A program made the translations under genes and the position numbers. This document shows positions 1-9,063 of a stretch of 64,000 bases of DNA, piece after piece. Position 1 is the first letter of the stretch. Each line of letters begins with the position of its first letter. The notes under the pieces were generated by a model. It did no database searches and had not been told where the DNA came from. It saw only the letters and a list, made by a program, of their open reading frames with translations. The stretch is from positions 205,617 through 269,616 of the forward strand of contig NZ_KE387241.1 of assembly GCF_000430765.1 (NCBI RefSeq), in the 5' to 3' direction. This DNA comes from Peribacillus kribbensis DSM 17871. GTDB lineage: Bacteria; Bacillota; Bacilli; Bacillales; DSM-1321.

Positions 1-1141
1 TATCTTTCTCATCGGCATGGCTGAACGAAAGCCGCAAAAACTCGGACCTATCCTGTTGATCCAGGAAAAAGTACTTTCCTGGAATATATGAAACTCCCTT
101 ATCTAATGCCTCTGATAATAGCTGCGACGTGTCGGCATCCGGAATTCTTATCCAAACAAAGTATCCTCCCTTTGGGACATACCAGGAAACGGATTCCGGC
201 AGAAATTGTTCCAGTGAACGGATTAGCACATCACATTTGGCGCGGTATACATCTTTTAGATGGCCGAGCCTGTTCTGAAAATCTATTTTTTCCAGGTACA
301 CGGTCATGGTACTTTGGGCGAATGGGTGATCCAGATCTTTTTTAAACCATTCCAAAGCCTTAATGAACCCGCTGTCTGCTGCTACCCACCCGATCCGCAT
401 GCCAGGAGCCACCACCTTGGAGAGGGAGCCTGCGTGGAGCACCTTCCCCTGTTTATCAAGAGACTTTAATGTTTGAGGACTTTCGCCAAAGGCTAATTCT
501 CCGTATGCATCGTCCTCTAAGATTAGAAAATCGAACTTGGTGGAGAGCTCTAATAAATGCTTCCGGCGCTCGGTTGTTAAAGTGGTTCCTGTAGGATTTT
601 GAAAGGTTGGGATGGTATAGAGAAAACGCGGCAGGGTGAGACCTGCCTGTTTTCTTTCTTCCAAAATGTCCTCAAAACGCACGGTTTGAATACCGTCCTC
701 ATCAACCGGGATGCCGATGATCTGGTTCGTATAGTTTTTGAAAATCTCCAGTGCTTCCATATAGGTGGGTTCCTCCACCGCCACGACTGCCTGCTCATCA
801 AGAAGGATGCGGGCGATAAGATCAATCGCCTGGCAGGCACCGGATGTAATCAAAAGCTGATCCTCCCTTACATAGATTCCGCGCTCTGCCAGCCTCTTCA
901 GGATCTGCTGCTTAAGACCTTGCACCCGCGGACTCCCCAGGTAATGGAGCGGCAAATCCTTCTCCTCATCAAGAAGTCTCGCTGCTGCGTCTTTAAGTTC
1001 CTCGACAGGCATGAGGGCGGGATCCGGATAGCCTGAGCTCAATCGGATGCAATCCTCTGGCAACTCCGGCATCCATGCACCAGGCGGATCATTTTGAAGG
1101 GCCGCTTTTATGTTTTTCGAAAAATAGGACTCCACATTCAC
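1..1141 (-). CDS. PLP-dependent aminotransferase, fold type I (3' end outside window)
   Basis: The minus strand is open from a GTG at 1141 to the window edge, so the C-terminus is missing. The translation reads as the aminotransferase half of the MocR/2-aminoadipate transaminase group: a YLGSPRVQGLKQQ segment after the N-terminal arm, ITSGACQAIDLI, an NPTG motif, DDAYGEL and the PLP-lysine motif SLSKVVAPGMRIGW. There is no N-terminal GntR helix-turn-helix, so it is a free enzyme rather than a MocR regulator. The start was chosen because an AAAGGCGG ribosome binding site lies just before it and an in-frame TAA follows shortly upstream. It begins 19 bp after the ABC ATPase gene and is probably in that operon, which suggests it acts on the imported compound or a product of it. 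The amino donor cannot be told from sequence. Confidence 0.85.
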   Translation of the reverse strand, partial: MNVESYFSKNIKAALQNDPPGAWMPELPEDCIRLSSGYPDPALMPVEELKDAAARLLDEEKDLPLHYLGSPRVQGLKQQILKRLAERGIYVREDQLLITSGACQAIDLIARILLDEQAVVAVEEPTYMEALEIFKNYTNQIIGIPVDEDGIQTVRFEDILEERKQAGLTLPRFLYTIPTFQNPTGTTLTTERRKHLLELSTKFDFLILEDDAYGELAFGESPQTLKSLDKQGKVLHAGSLSKVVAPGMRIGWVAADSGFIKALEWFKKDLDHPFAQSTMTVYLEKIDFQNRLGHLKDVYRAKCDVLIRSLEQFLPESVSWYVPKGGYFVWIRIPDADTSQLLSEALDKGVSYIPGKYFFLDQQDRSEFLRLSFSHADEKD

Positions 1142-1160
1142 TTCACCATCCGCCTTTCCA

Positions 1161-1943
1161 TCAAACAGATTTTAAGCTTTCCTCTCTAATAAGGTACAGC
1201 AATTCCTCTTTATATTTAGCAAATTCCGGAGTTCCTTTTACACTGAACTCTCTCGGTCTCTCTAATGAAATAGGAACCTTTTTCTTCAAGCGTCCGGGTC
1301 TCGCGGTCATCAAATACACGGAATCTGCAAGGAAGATGGATTCATCCACATCATGCGTGATAAAAAGAATCGTCTTTTTTGACTCCTCCCAGGCTTTTAA
1401 CAGAACCTCCTGCATGATATTTCTCGTTTGGGCATCCAGTGCTCCGAAAGGTTCATCCATTAAGAGAATCTTAGGATCATTGGCCAGGGCGCGGGCAATA
1501 GCCACACGCTGCTTCATGCCTCCTGATAATTGTATGGGATAATGGCCCCCGAATTGCTCCAGACCAATCAGCTGCAGATAATGCCCTGCCACATCATCCC
1601 GCTCTTTTTGGGATAATCCCTTTAATTTCAATCCGAACACAATATTTTCTTTCACAGTCAGCCATGGAAACAGGGTATAGGATTGGAATACCATTCCCCG
1701 GTCAGGGCCAGGGCCATTGATTTCCAGGCCATCCAGCAGTACCTGACCTGAAGTGGCTTCCTCGAGACCCGCGACAATCCGGAGAACCGTTGACTTTCCG
1801 CAGCCTGAAGGCCCCAGGATGGTAACAAACTCTCCGTCACTGATGGTAAAGGAAGTCTTCTCCAGGGCTGTAGTTTCACCCTTTTTCGTTTTGAAAACTT
1901 TCCCTACGTCTTTTATTTCCAGCTTTGGTGCATTTGCAGCCAT
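1161..1943 (-). CDS. ABC transporter ATPase, SsuB/TauB/ThiZ-like
   Basis: Nucleotide-binding subunit of an importer, about 260 residues. Visible motifs are Walker A GPSGCGKST, signature LSGGMKQR, Walker B ILLMDEPFGALD and the switch histidine in THD. The pattern is that of the nitrate/sulfonate/taurine/thiamine-precursor ATPase family. An upstream in-frame ATG at 1970 overlaps the permease gene, but the ATG at 1943 has AAAGGATGG at good spacing and starts 2 nt after the permease stop, so I prefer 1943. It works with the permease and binding protein encoded just upstream. Substrate unknown: members of this family carry aliphatic sulfonates, nitrate or pyrimidine precursors. Confidence 0.93.
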   Translation of the reverse strand: MAANAPKLEIKDVGKVFKTKKGETTALEKTSFTISDGEFVTILGPSGCGKSTVLRIVAGLEEATSGQVLLDGLEINGPGPDRGMVFQSYTLFPWLTVKENIVFGLKLKGLSQKERDDVAGHYLQLIGLEQFGGHYPIQLSGGMKQRVAIARALANDPKILLMDEPFGALDAQTRNIMQEVLLKAWEESKKTILFITHDVDESIFLADSVYLMTARPGRLKKKVPISLERPREFSVKGTPEFAKYKEELLYLIREESLKSV

Positions 1944-1945
1944 AC

Positions 1946-2743
1946 TTAAAAACCATCCTTTCTCATCCACGAAAACGAGGCGCGGTATATGCCTTTAAAG
2001 ATCATATCGGTCAGGAGTCCCAAAATACCGATCGTGATAATGCCGACAATAATTTTATCAGGCTGAAGGAAGCGGGAGGCCTGCATGATCATATATCCTA
2101 AACCGCTTGACGCGCCCACAATTTCGGCTACCACCAAATACGTCCATGCCCAGCCAAAGGTAATCCGGAGCGTATCGACGATTCCCGGCAAGGATGCCGG
2201 GAGGATTACCTTCGTATAAACCTGGAACTTTTTCGCACCTAATGTATACGACACTTCAATTAACTCATTTTGAACATTCTTCGTTACATCCATGATCATG
2301 AGGGTCAGCTGAAAGAACGTCCCCAGGAAAATGACACTCATTTTCTCTGGCTCACCAAGGCCAATCCATAAAATTAATAAAGGAATAAAAGCTGAAGCCG
2401 GCATATAGCGGATAAATCCGATAATAGGCTCAAAGGCACCTTCCATGATCTTTAAAGAGCCCATCAAAATTCCGAGCGGGATCCCAATAATGGCAGCAGC
2501 CAGGAATCCGGCCAGCACCCTTGTAAAACTGATTCCGATATTGGACAGAAGATCCCCATGGATCAATAAGTCCGCAGCCGTCGCCAAGACAGCCGTCGGA
2601 GTCGGCAGGAATACCGGATTCACCAATCCGCCATAGCTGAGGATGGACCAGACGGCTAAAAATAAGATAAAGACGACAAGCCCTGCTGTAGTGTAAAGGG
2701 TTTTTGATATTTCTTTATTAGGCGTGAACCATTTTGTCCCCAT
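1946..2743 (-). CDS. ABC transporter permease, SsuC/TauC/ThiX-like
   Basis: Integral membrane subunit of about 265 residues with several hydrophobic helices and the cytoplasmic EAA-type loop (around EVSYTLGAKKFQVYTKVILP) that docks onto the ATPase. The longer reading from 2806 runs back through a stem-loop and has no ribosome binding site, while the ATG at 2743 follows GGGTGAT at a sensible distance, so 2743 is preferred. The stop codon is 2 nt before the preferred ATPase start, so the two genes are translationally linked. Confidence 0.9.
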   Translation of the reverse strand: MGTKWFTPNKEISKTLYTTAGLVVFILFLAVWSILSYGGLVNPVFLPTPTAVLATAADLLIHGDLLSNIGISFTRVLAGFLAAAIIGIPLGILMGSLKIMEGAFEPIIGFIRYMPASAFIPLLILWIGLGEPEKMSVIFLGTFFQLTLMIMDVTKNVQNELIEVSYTLGAKKFQVYTKVILPASLPGIVDTLRITFGWAWTYLVVAEIVGASSGLGYMIMQASRFLQPDKIIVGIITIGILGLLTDMIFKGIYRASFSWMRKDGF

Positions 2744-2776
2744 ATAAAAATCACCCAATTCTATCAAACTTTTAAA

Positions 2777-2823
2777 AGAGCCTGGCATATGGAGGCTTAA
2801 GACCATGTCATATGTCAGGCTCT
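2777..2823 (-). terminator. Stem-loop between binding protein and permease genes
   Basis: Inverted repeat with arms at 2777-2790 and 2810-2823, followed on the minus strand by a short TTTT. It sits after the binding-protein stop and before the permease ribosome binding site. This is the usual place for a partial terminator or RNA-stabilising hairpin that raises binding-protein output over the membrane subunits. Its stem core (AGAGCCTG/CAGGCTCT) is almost the same as that of the terminator at 5093-5138. Confidence 0.65.
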
Positions 2824-2842
2824 GCTATTCATGATCAAGCTA

Positions 2843-3826
2843 TTATTGGAAGCTGGAATCTATCAGATCTTCTGCTTTCGGCTCTTTTGTAATGATTTTT
2901 TGATCTTTATAGAAGCTGATTGCATTATCCGCGGATTGATAGATCGGTCCTTTGCTGCTCTTAGATCCAAATGCTTGTTTGTTGTCTTCTTTGGAATAGA
3001 ACTTTAAGCCTTCCTCAGTGGCTGTGAATTCTTTTGGATCAATCTTAAGGCCTTCAGCCATAATCTTATCCGCTTCTTCTTTATGCTCTTTCCAATAATC
3101 CATCGCTTCACCCATCGCTTTTACAAATGCTTTTACATCGTCCGGGCGTTTTTTTACAACCTCTTCTTTAAAGCTGATGGTATCTACGATGATTCCAGGA
3201 AGATCCTTTGTGGTCAGCAAGACTTTGCCGTTTGCCTGCGATCCCTTTGATAGCCAAGGCTCCCATGTAACGGCTGCATCTACCTTGCCTGCTGCAAATG
3301 CCGCACCCGCATCACCGGCAGACATTTGGACAACCTTTACATCCTTTTCGCTCAATCCTCCTTGCTTTAACGCCGTCAAAGCGAGCATATGGCTGGTCGA
3401 CCCCACCTCAAACGCCATGCTCTTGCCCTTCAGATCTTTAATATCCTTAATCCCTTTTTTCACGAGAATTCCGTCTCCGCCATGGGAATCGTCCAATACC
3501 CAGACCACATCCACCGGGATATCAGAAGCTGCCAATGTCACCTGGACGTCCAAAGCCGTAGCCATGCCATCAATTTTCCCGCTGGCCAAGGCTTGTTTAC
3601 GTTCTGCGAGGCCTTCTACAATCGAAAGATCCACATCCACGCCATTCTTTTTGAAAAATCCTTTTTCCTTTGCTAAAAATAATGGGCCATATCCGGTCCA
3701 GGTTGGCAGGGTCACCTTCAGAGGCTCAGACGGCTTTTTGGCACTTCCAGATGACTCTTCTTTCCCGCAGGCCGCCAGTGCAAATACTACCAGCAGGGCA
3801 CAAACCATAACAAAAGGCTTTTTCAC
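2843..3826 (-). CDS. ABC transporter substrate-binding lipoprotein, NMT1/THI5-like
   Basis: A 327-residue extracytoplasmic solute receptor. It starts with a lipoprotein signal peptide whose lipobox is ALAAC, with the lipidated cysteine near residue 20. The body is the NMT1/THI5 or SsuA type: GPLFLAKEKGFFKKNGVDV, then ALASGKIDGMA and a later AVTWEPWLSKG. The start is a GTG with TAGGAGG eight bases upstream. It is the first intact gene of the importer operon; a decayed dehydrogenase gene lies before it and the permease and ATPase follow. Ligand unknown. Confidence 0.93.
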   Translation of the reverse strand: MKKPFVMVCALLVVFALAACGKEESSGSAKKPSEPLKVTLPTWTGYGPLFLAKEKGFFKKNGVDVDLSIVEGLAERKQALASGKIDGMATALDVQVTLAASDIPVDVVWVLDDSHGGDGILVKKGIKDIKDLKGKSMAFEVGSTSHMLALTALKQGGLSEKDVKVVQMSAGDAGAAFAAGKVDAAVTWEPWLSKGSQANGKVLLTTKDLPGIIVDTISFKEEVVKKRPDDVKAFVKAMGEAMDYWKEHKEEADKIMAEGLKIDPKEFTATEEGLKFYSKEDNKQAFGSKSSKGPIYQSADNAISFYKDQKIITKEPKAEDLIDSSFQ

Positions 3827-3844
3827 ATTCGTTCCTCCTAATAT

Positions 3845-4949
3845 CTATGCATGTTTTAAAGACAGCATTTCATTTCCAATATAATCCGCCTGCTTTACCG
3901 CTTTTATTACCATATCAGGGGTTACCTTAAATGGCATATTCGCCATATCTTCAATCGTGACGGTCCCCTCTCCCAGCTGATTCCATTGAGCATGTGTCAG
4001 GCCATTGATTCCCATATGCTTCAACGTATATGGAAGACCGGCCTCCTGATAGAATTGAATGACTTCTTTGACTTCCTGGGCAGCAGCGCCCTCCATGCAC
4101 AGCTGAGCCAAAATTCCAAAGGCCACAATTTCGCCATGATAAGACTAGTGAACCTCGGGGAAAATGGTCAGTCCGGAATAAATGGCATGCGCAGCTGCGG
4201 TCCGGCAATCATCCCCTCCATAGCCGCTTACACTTCCGCTTACCAAGATAATGGCATCCACCAGATCCTCAAATTGCCTGGTTGACCGGTGCGAGCCTGC
4301 CGAGGAAACCGCTTCTTTCCCTGATTCGAGCAAGGTTTGGTATAACTTCCCCGCAATAGCAATTGCTGTCTGGTTCAATACATTGGGTACCGCTTTTTTA
4401 ATGGAGCATTTCGTTTCAAACCACTTTGCCAATGTATCCCCAATTCCTGCGATTAAATAACGGGCCGGTGCATGCAAGATGATCTTTGAATCTACTAAAA
4501 CCAAATCCGGAGCTTTCGAATCCCGGCTGATCTCCTAAAACTCCCCTTCATCACTGTACAGGATGCTGATGGCAGTTGCCGCCGCACAGGTGGCCGCAAT
4601 GGTCGGAATGGCCACGAGAGGTTTATTAAGGCGGTGTGCCAACGCTTTCACTGTATCAATCGCCTTCCCTCCGCCTGCTGCAATAAGAACATCAAAGCTT
4701 GCGGAGCTCAACTGCTGTTCAAGCCGGCTGATATTGGATGCTGAAGATTCGCCTCCGTACCATAGCGTTTTTTCAAGCCAAATCCCCTTCTCTGACAAAC
4801 TCTTTCGCAGCTCACCTTCCACGGTTTCCCGGCTTATATTTCCTCCGATAAGCACGGCAGACTTACCAAACTTCTCTATGAAAACACCCGATTGGGATAA
4901 TGCACCCGTTTCCCTGCAATACCTGAGCTGGGCCAATTGTTATCTTCAA
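3845..4949 (-). pseudogene. Iron-type alcohol/glycerol dehydrogenase family, disrupted
   Basis: Three minus-strand ORFs (4535-4936, 4145-4504, 3845-4126) are consecutive pieces of one GldA/YbdH-like dehydrogenase. The NAD-binding motif IAAGGGKAIDTVKALA, the following PTIAATCAAAT segment and the metal-site region SYHGEIVAFG are all recognisable. The pieces are in the same frame and separated only by two TAG codons, at 4535-4537 and 4145-4147. Near the N-terminus a good TTG start at 4949 with an AAAGGGAG site reads KITIGPAQ in a frame one base off from the remainder, so a frameshift also seems present. Length without the lesions is about 365 residues, normal for the family. With three lesions I call it a pseudogene. 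It leads the ABC importer operon. Confidence 0.85.
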
Positions 4950-5092
4950 AACAATCTCCCTTTCATTCTATGTATAAATATTAGTATTATTTTATAAATA
5001 TAATTGTTAGAATATTTTATGTCAATATAATTCTCAAATATTTACATTGATCTATCAGCAAGCCCTATCATACATTCTTCAAACCCAAAAAA

Positions 5093-5138
5093 GAGCCTGA
5101 CACTTGGGGGGTTAGTAAACCCTCCCTGTGTCAGGCTC
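5093..5138 (-). terminator. Rho-independent terminator after sstT
   Basis: Perfect 11-bp stem, arms 5093-5103 and 5128-5138, with a run of six T after the stem on the minus strand. It lies downstream of the SstT stop codon. Confidence 0.9.
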
Positions 5139-5175
5139 ATTGTTATGCAGCCATAACTTGTTTTTTTATTCTTTT

Positions 5176-6414
5176 TCAACCTGCTTTTTGGATTTTAAGA
5201 GTCTTTCCCTGCTTACGCCATTTCTTCATTTCTGCTGCTGCGGTGAAAAGAACGTCTGTGGAGGAATTCAGCGCCGTTTCACAGGAGTCCTGCAGAACCC
5301 CTATAATAAAGCCTGCTCCAACCACCTGCATGGCTGTATCAGCAGGAATCCCGAAGAGGCTGCATGCAAGCGGGATAAGCAGCAGGGAACCGCCCGCAAC
5401 TCCCGAAGCACCGCAGGCGCATACAGCCGACAGGATGCTCAGCATGATGGCGGTAGGAAGATCCACATGTATGCCAAGTGTATGGACCGCTGCAAGTGTC
5501 AGTACAGAAATCGTAACAGCAGCACCCGCCATATTGATGGTGGCACCTAACGGAATGGATACAGAGTAGCTATCCTTATTCAAGCCAAGGTTTTCACTCA
5601 GCTTCAAATTTACGGGTATATTGGATGCGGAACTGCGTGTGAAAAACGCTGTAATTCCGCTCTCCTTTAAGCATCTAAACACAAGCGGATAAGGATTATG
5701 CCTGATTGTGACAAAAACGATGAGCGGATTGATGACGAGCGCCACAAAAATCATACAGCCCAGCAATACGGCAAGCAGTCTGCCATAGCCTAACAGAGCC
5801 GAGATGCCATTCTCTGTGATGGAATCAAATACCAGCCCCATGATTCCTAATGGAGCAAACTTAATCACCCATGCAACCATTTTCGAAACTGCTTCTGAGA
5901 AATTCGCAATCACCGTTTTGGTTGTATCAGAAGCATTTCGCATCGCCAGGCCAAGCATCACGGCCCAGGCTAATATCCCAATATAATTCGCGTTATAGAG
6001 GGCCTTTGCTGGATTATCTACCACATTCAGCAGCAGAGTTTTTAAAACCTCCACCACACCGCCTGGAGGCGTCACTCCATCCGCTCCCTTCGGAAGCTCC
6101 AGCGTGACTGGAAATACAAAACATGCAACAACCGCAGACAAGCCGGCCAAGAATGTTCCTAATAAATAGAGGAAGATAATTGATTTCATATTTGTTTGGC
6201 GGCCCTTCTTATGCTGGGCAATGGCCGACATCACCAGAAACAGCACCAAAATAGGAGCAATAGCTTTCAAAGCTCCAACAAATAATGCCCCCAGAATGGA
6301 AACAGGCCTGGCCGCATCCGGGATGGCAATGGCTAGGATCACACCAATGATCAACCCTGCAATAATTTGTTTTACAAGACTTACCTGATTCCACTTTTTC
6401 CATAGACTTTGCAT
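5176..6414 (-). CDS. sstT: Serine/threonine:sodium symporter
   Basis: A 412-residue membrane carrier of the dicarboxylate/amino acid:cation symporter superfamily that takes up serine and threonine with Na+. Typical SstT features are the [14 protein letters not shown] opening, the serine-rich [16 protein letters not shown] motif of re-entrant loop 1, the helix-7 segment [17 protein letters not shown] and the loop-2 stretch [19 protein letters not shown]. Length matches the family. The start ATG has GGGGAGGAAT upstream. It appears to be a single-gene unit with its own terminator; the gap to the dehydrogenase remnant has no other gene. Confidence 0.94.
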   Translation of the reverse strand: MQSLWKKWNQVSLVKQIIAGLIIGVILAIAIPDAARPVSILGALFVGALKAIAPILVLFLVMSAIAQHKKGRQTNMKSIIFLYLLGTFLAGLSAVVACFVFPVTLELPKGADGVTPPGGVVEVLKTLLLNVVDNPAKALYNANYIGILAWAVMLGLAMRNASDTTKTVIANFSEAVSKMVAWVIKFAPLGIMGLVFDSITENGISALLGYGRLLAVLLGCMIFVALVINPLIVFVTIRHNPYPLVFRCLKESGITAFFTRSSASNIPVNLKLSENLGLNKDSYSVSIPLGATINMAGAAVTISVLTLAAVHTLGIHVDLPTAIMLSILSAVCACGASGVAGGSLLLIPLACSLFGIPADTAMQVVGAGFIIGVLQDSCETALNSSTDVLFTAAAEMKKWRKQGKTLKIQKAG

Positions 6415-6714
6415 GGATATTCCTCCCCTTTAGGTAAGATGGCTTTAACCATTGAATTTTCTGAAGCTGATAATATTCCGCACTAAAAAGACAAATGTCC
6501 GTGTAATAAATACTATTATAATAGATATCAAGTATATTACAATAATAGTTTTACTTATTATGAAAAGTTTAAATATTCAGTTTATAGTCGCTACAGCTAT
6601 ATCCTTCGGTCAGGAATATTATTTAGATAGAATTTTTAATCAACAACATGGTCTCTTATCAAACATTTTTGCTCTTCTAATTACCTTCTGATCCGCGCCG
6701 ACGATCGATTGGAT

Positions 6715-6909
6715 AAATAGAGGGAGGAATTTCCCTTATTTTGTAAAAACAGCTAAAATTATCTTAAATAGAGGGAGAGATTCCCTTTATTGACTTGATT
6801 AACAGGAAAAATGGGCATTATTTTTTATATAACGGTAAAATCTCCCCTTATATAACCCCTTATCGAGCTATCTTCAGCATATAAAGGTAAATTCTCCCCT
6901 TATTTTACG
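6715..6909. repeat. Four copies of a short dyad repeat
   Basis: Four elements of about 29 bp in the same orientation begin near 6715, 6766, 6827 and 6880, spaced 51-61 bp apart. The shared form is roughly AAATAGAGGGAGAATTCCCTTATT; copies 1-2 and copies 3-4 form two subtypes, the latter with AAGGTAAATTCTCCCCTTAT. Each can fold into a small hairpin. The whole gap between sstT and the MscS gene (6415-7016) is AT-rich and otherwise shows no gene. Confidence 0.7.
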
Positions 6910-6964
6910 ATCCAGAGAAATTTCAACAAGATGCTGATTCCCGCAACTGGGATCACAAAAAAAA

Positions 6965-6989
6965 CAGCTCCTCTTGTTAAGAAGGGCTG
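6965..6989 (-). terminator. Probable terminator after MscS gene
   Basis: Imperfect hairpin with CAGC/GCTG base and an inner TCTT/AAGA stem, followed on the minus strand by a run of eight T. It is downstream of the MscS stop codon at 7017. Confidence 0.65.
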
Positions 6990-7016
6990 CTGCCATAGAT
7001 GATTGTTAAAAGGGAT

Positions 7017-8132
7017 TCAATCGTAAGAACCCATTGTCTGGAAATCTTCAATTGTATCAGAGGATACATAAATAGTCCGGGCTGGGTAAGCCACTTCCAC
7101 TCCCTCTTCCTCCATGATTCCCATGATTTCTAGATTGATAGTATGTTTGATCTTGAGATGCTCTGCCCAGACAGTTGTGTTCGTAAAAAAATACACAAGA
7201 ATTTCCAGACTGCTTTCCTTGTAACGTTCAAACGCTGCCATGATCGTTTCCGGATGGACTTCCTTATGATTCCTCAAGAGCTCTTCGATCCGGTCGACTA
7301 CTTTTTGTATCTTATCTTTTGGAGTTTTATAAGTCAGCGCCAGATGAAACGTGATTCGTCTTTTCCCCATCCTGCTCCAGTTGGTAATGGCCTCATTGGC
7401 AAGCGTAGCATTCGGGACGGTGACCAGCGCCTGGTCAAATGTACGGATCTTTGTGCTTCGGAAATTGATATCCTCTACCGTCCCTTCTACACTCGGAGTC
7501 AAAATCCAGTCTCCAATTGAAAAAGGCTTTTCCGTTACAATGACAATCCCTCCTATCAGATTCCCTACTGCTTCCTTCGCTGCCAACGCAAAGGCAAGAC
7601 CACCGAGCCCAAGGCCCGCAACCAGGCCGTTTACATCATAATTAAACTCCTGGCCGATGATACTTAAGCTGATGGCAATCATGATCACACGAATCGCCCT
7701 TGAAATAAACGGAATCAAAATCAAATCGATCTTGTTATTAATTCTGCTATTTAAGCTGATTAAAATCCCCGCAGTAGGAGATGACAGATTAAATAATCCC
7801 CAAGTAATCAAGACAATGACCATGGACCGCAGAAATTTAATGAACAGCGCATTATGCTGCTCGATAAATGGAAAATAATCCATCGCCAAATACAAGCCGA
7901 TTATGATAAAGAACCAGCCTAAGGGTCGTTCAAATCCGAGACAAATCTGGGTAATAATTTCAGTCGGCGTCTTCCTGGAGAGCTTCAAAATCAGCTGAAA
8001 TACATACCTCGTAAATAAGTTCCTGAACAAAATAAACAAAAGCACAATTCCTATGGCGATTCCTGTATTTTTTAACATTTCAGAGTCTATATCCGACATC
8101 GAAAAAGCAATTGCAAATGAATCTAAAGACAT
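7017..8132 (-). CDS. Small-conductance mechanosensitive channel (MscS family)
   Basis: A 371-residue membrane protein. The N-terminal third has four hydrophobic helices, then the pore helix region GLGLGGLAFALAAKEAVGN, which is the glycine/alanine-rich TM3 of MscS. The beta-domain follows as GIVIVTEKPFSIGDWI and VEDINFRSTKIRTFD, then VPNATLANEAITNWSR. Homoheptamers of this family open when membrane tension rises and release solutes after hypo-osmotic shock. The start has GAAGGTAG upstream. It is longer than E. coli MscS because of extra N-terminal helices, like the YkuT/YbdG-type members. Confidence 0.93.
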   Translation of the reverse strand: MSLDSFAIAFSMSDIDSEMLKNTGIAIGIVLLFILFRNLFTRYVFQLILKLSRKTPTEIITQICLGFERPLGWFFIIIGLYLAMDYFPFIEQHNALFIKFLRSMVIVLITWGLFNLSSPTAGILISLNSRINNKIDLILIPFISRAIRVIMIAISLSIIGQEFNYDVNGLVAGLGLGGLAFALAAKEAVGNLIGGIVIVTEKPFSIGDWILTPSVEGTVEDINFRSTKIRTFDQALVTVPNATLANEAITNWSRMGKRRITFHLALTYKTPKDKIQKVVDRIEELLRNHKEVHPETIMAAFERYKESSLEILVYFFTNTTVWAEHLKIKHTINLEIMGIMEEEGVEVAYPARTIYVSSDTIEDFQTMGSYD

Positions 8133-8294
8133 TTTTTAACTACCTTCTCCCTTTTTATTCACATTCCTTGAATGCAGGAATCCGCATTATTCACGCCTGC
8201 ATCCAAATATCTTAACTTCTTTCAGAGGATTTTTGAATGCTACTAAAGTCACAGTTCACGGAGAAGGGGCAGTCAGGTGAGATCCAATATAAAA

Positions 8295-8317
8295 AGCTGC
8301 CTGGATATCAAGCAGCT
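8295..8317 (-). terminator. Terminator after flavodoxin-family gene
   Basis: AGCTGC/GCAGCT stem with an 11-nt loop, followed on the minus strand by TTTTTATATT. It lies just past the stop codon at 8327. Confidence 0.75.
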
Positions 8318-8326
8318 GCTTTCCAC

Positions 8327-8956
8327 TCATTCCTCTACAACATTCCCTTCCGCAGGGATTGGATGTTCCTTCAGCATCTTGGCGAGATGAATTAAGTTAT
8401 GTCCCATGATCTTGGCGTTCTGGACTGTGAATTCATTCTCATAGCCTTTTGCTTCGATATACGAAGGCCCGGGACCTGCTTCTCCCACCCAATAGGCATC
8501 GACATTCGGCGGAATAGTGAAGCCTATGTGGGATAAGGCATAAATCAAATAACTGGCTACATTCTTCGCACCATCTTCGTTGCCAGTCACAACCGCTCCC
8601 CCGACCTTGTTGTAGAAGAGATACTGCCCTTTTTCATTGGTCAGGCTGCTTCCTCCGTACAATCGTTCCACAACAAGCGTGGCCAGACTGCTCTGCTCGC
8701 CCAGCCAGATCGGAGAACCAAGTACAACAATATCTGCCGCTTTAACCTTCTCGAATATGACGGGCCATTCATCCTTGTCGCTGACAGCCTCATTTGTGAT
8801 GCCAAAGCCGATGTGATAATCCGCCATGGTCAGAACTTCCGTCTCCGCCCCATATTCGTCAAATACCTTCACCACTTCATGAATAAGAGCCCCTGTATTG
8901 GACGGCTGACTGCTGTCTTTAAGTGTACAATTGAGAACTAACGCTTTTATTCCCAT
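8327..8956 (-). CDS. Flavodoxin-family NAD(P)H-dependent oxidoreductase
   Basis: A 209-residue FMN-binding enzyme of the flavodoxin-like/NADPH-dependent FMN reductase fold. The phosphate-binding loop NCTLKDSSQPSNTGAL near residue 10 and the GSPIWLGEQSSL segment that packs on the isoalloxazine ring are clear, followed by GGAVVTGNEDGAKNV. Such proteins reduce FMN, quinones or similar acceptors in the cytoplasm, but the substrate cannot be predicted. It stands alone between two terminators. Confidence 0.88.
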   Translation of the reverse strand: MGIKALVLNCTLKDSSQPSNTGALIHEVVKVFDEYGAETEVLTMADYHIGFGITNEAVSDKDEWPVIFEKVKAADIVVLGSPIWLGEQSSLATLVVERLYGGSSLTNEKGQYLFYNKVGGAVVTGNEDGAKNVASYLIYALSHIGFTIPPNVDAYWVGEAGPGPSYIEAKGYENEFTVQNAKIMGHNLIHLAKMLKEHPIPAEGNVVEE

Positions 8957-9027
8957 ACTTCATCTCCTTAATAAAATGATATATGAGTCTTTTCCCCTGG
9001 AACGCATCAGGAAACCATAAAAAATAG

Positions 9028-9052
9028 CCTTGAATCCAATTAGGATTCAAGG
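9028..9052 (-). terminator. Terminator after a decayed gene
   Basis: Perfect 10-bp inverted repeat (CCTTGAATCC / GGATTCAAGG) with a 5-nt loop and six T downstream on the minus strand. It follows the end of the frameshifted gene at 9064. Confidence 0.8.
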
Positions 9053-9063
9053 CCTTGTTTACC

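Noticed and set aside
3177-3884. 235-codon plus-strand ORF
   Set aside because: Antisense shadow of the substrate-binding protein gene.
3845-4949. Programmed read-through or recoding of the two TAG codons
   Set aside because: A frameshift near the N-terminus also breaks the frame, and nothing around the stops looks like a recoding signal. Decay is simpler.
4937-5092. Thiamine or SAM riboswitch before the ABC importer operon
   Set aside because: The region is AT-rich and short and shows none of the conserved cores of these riboswitches.
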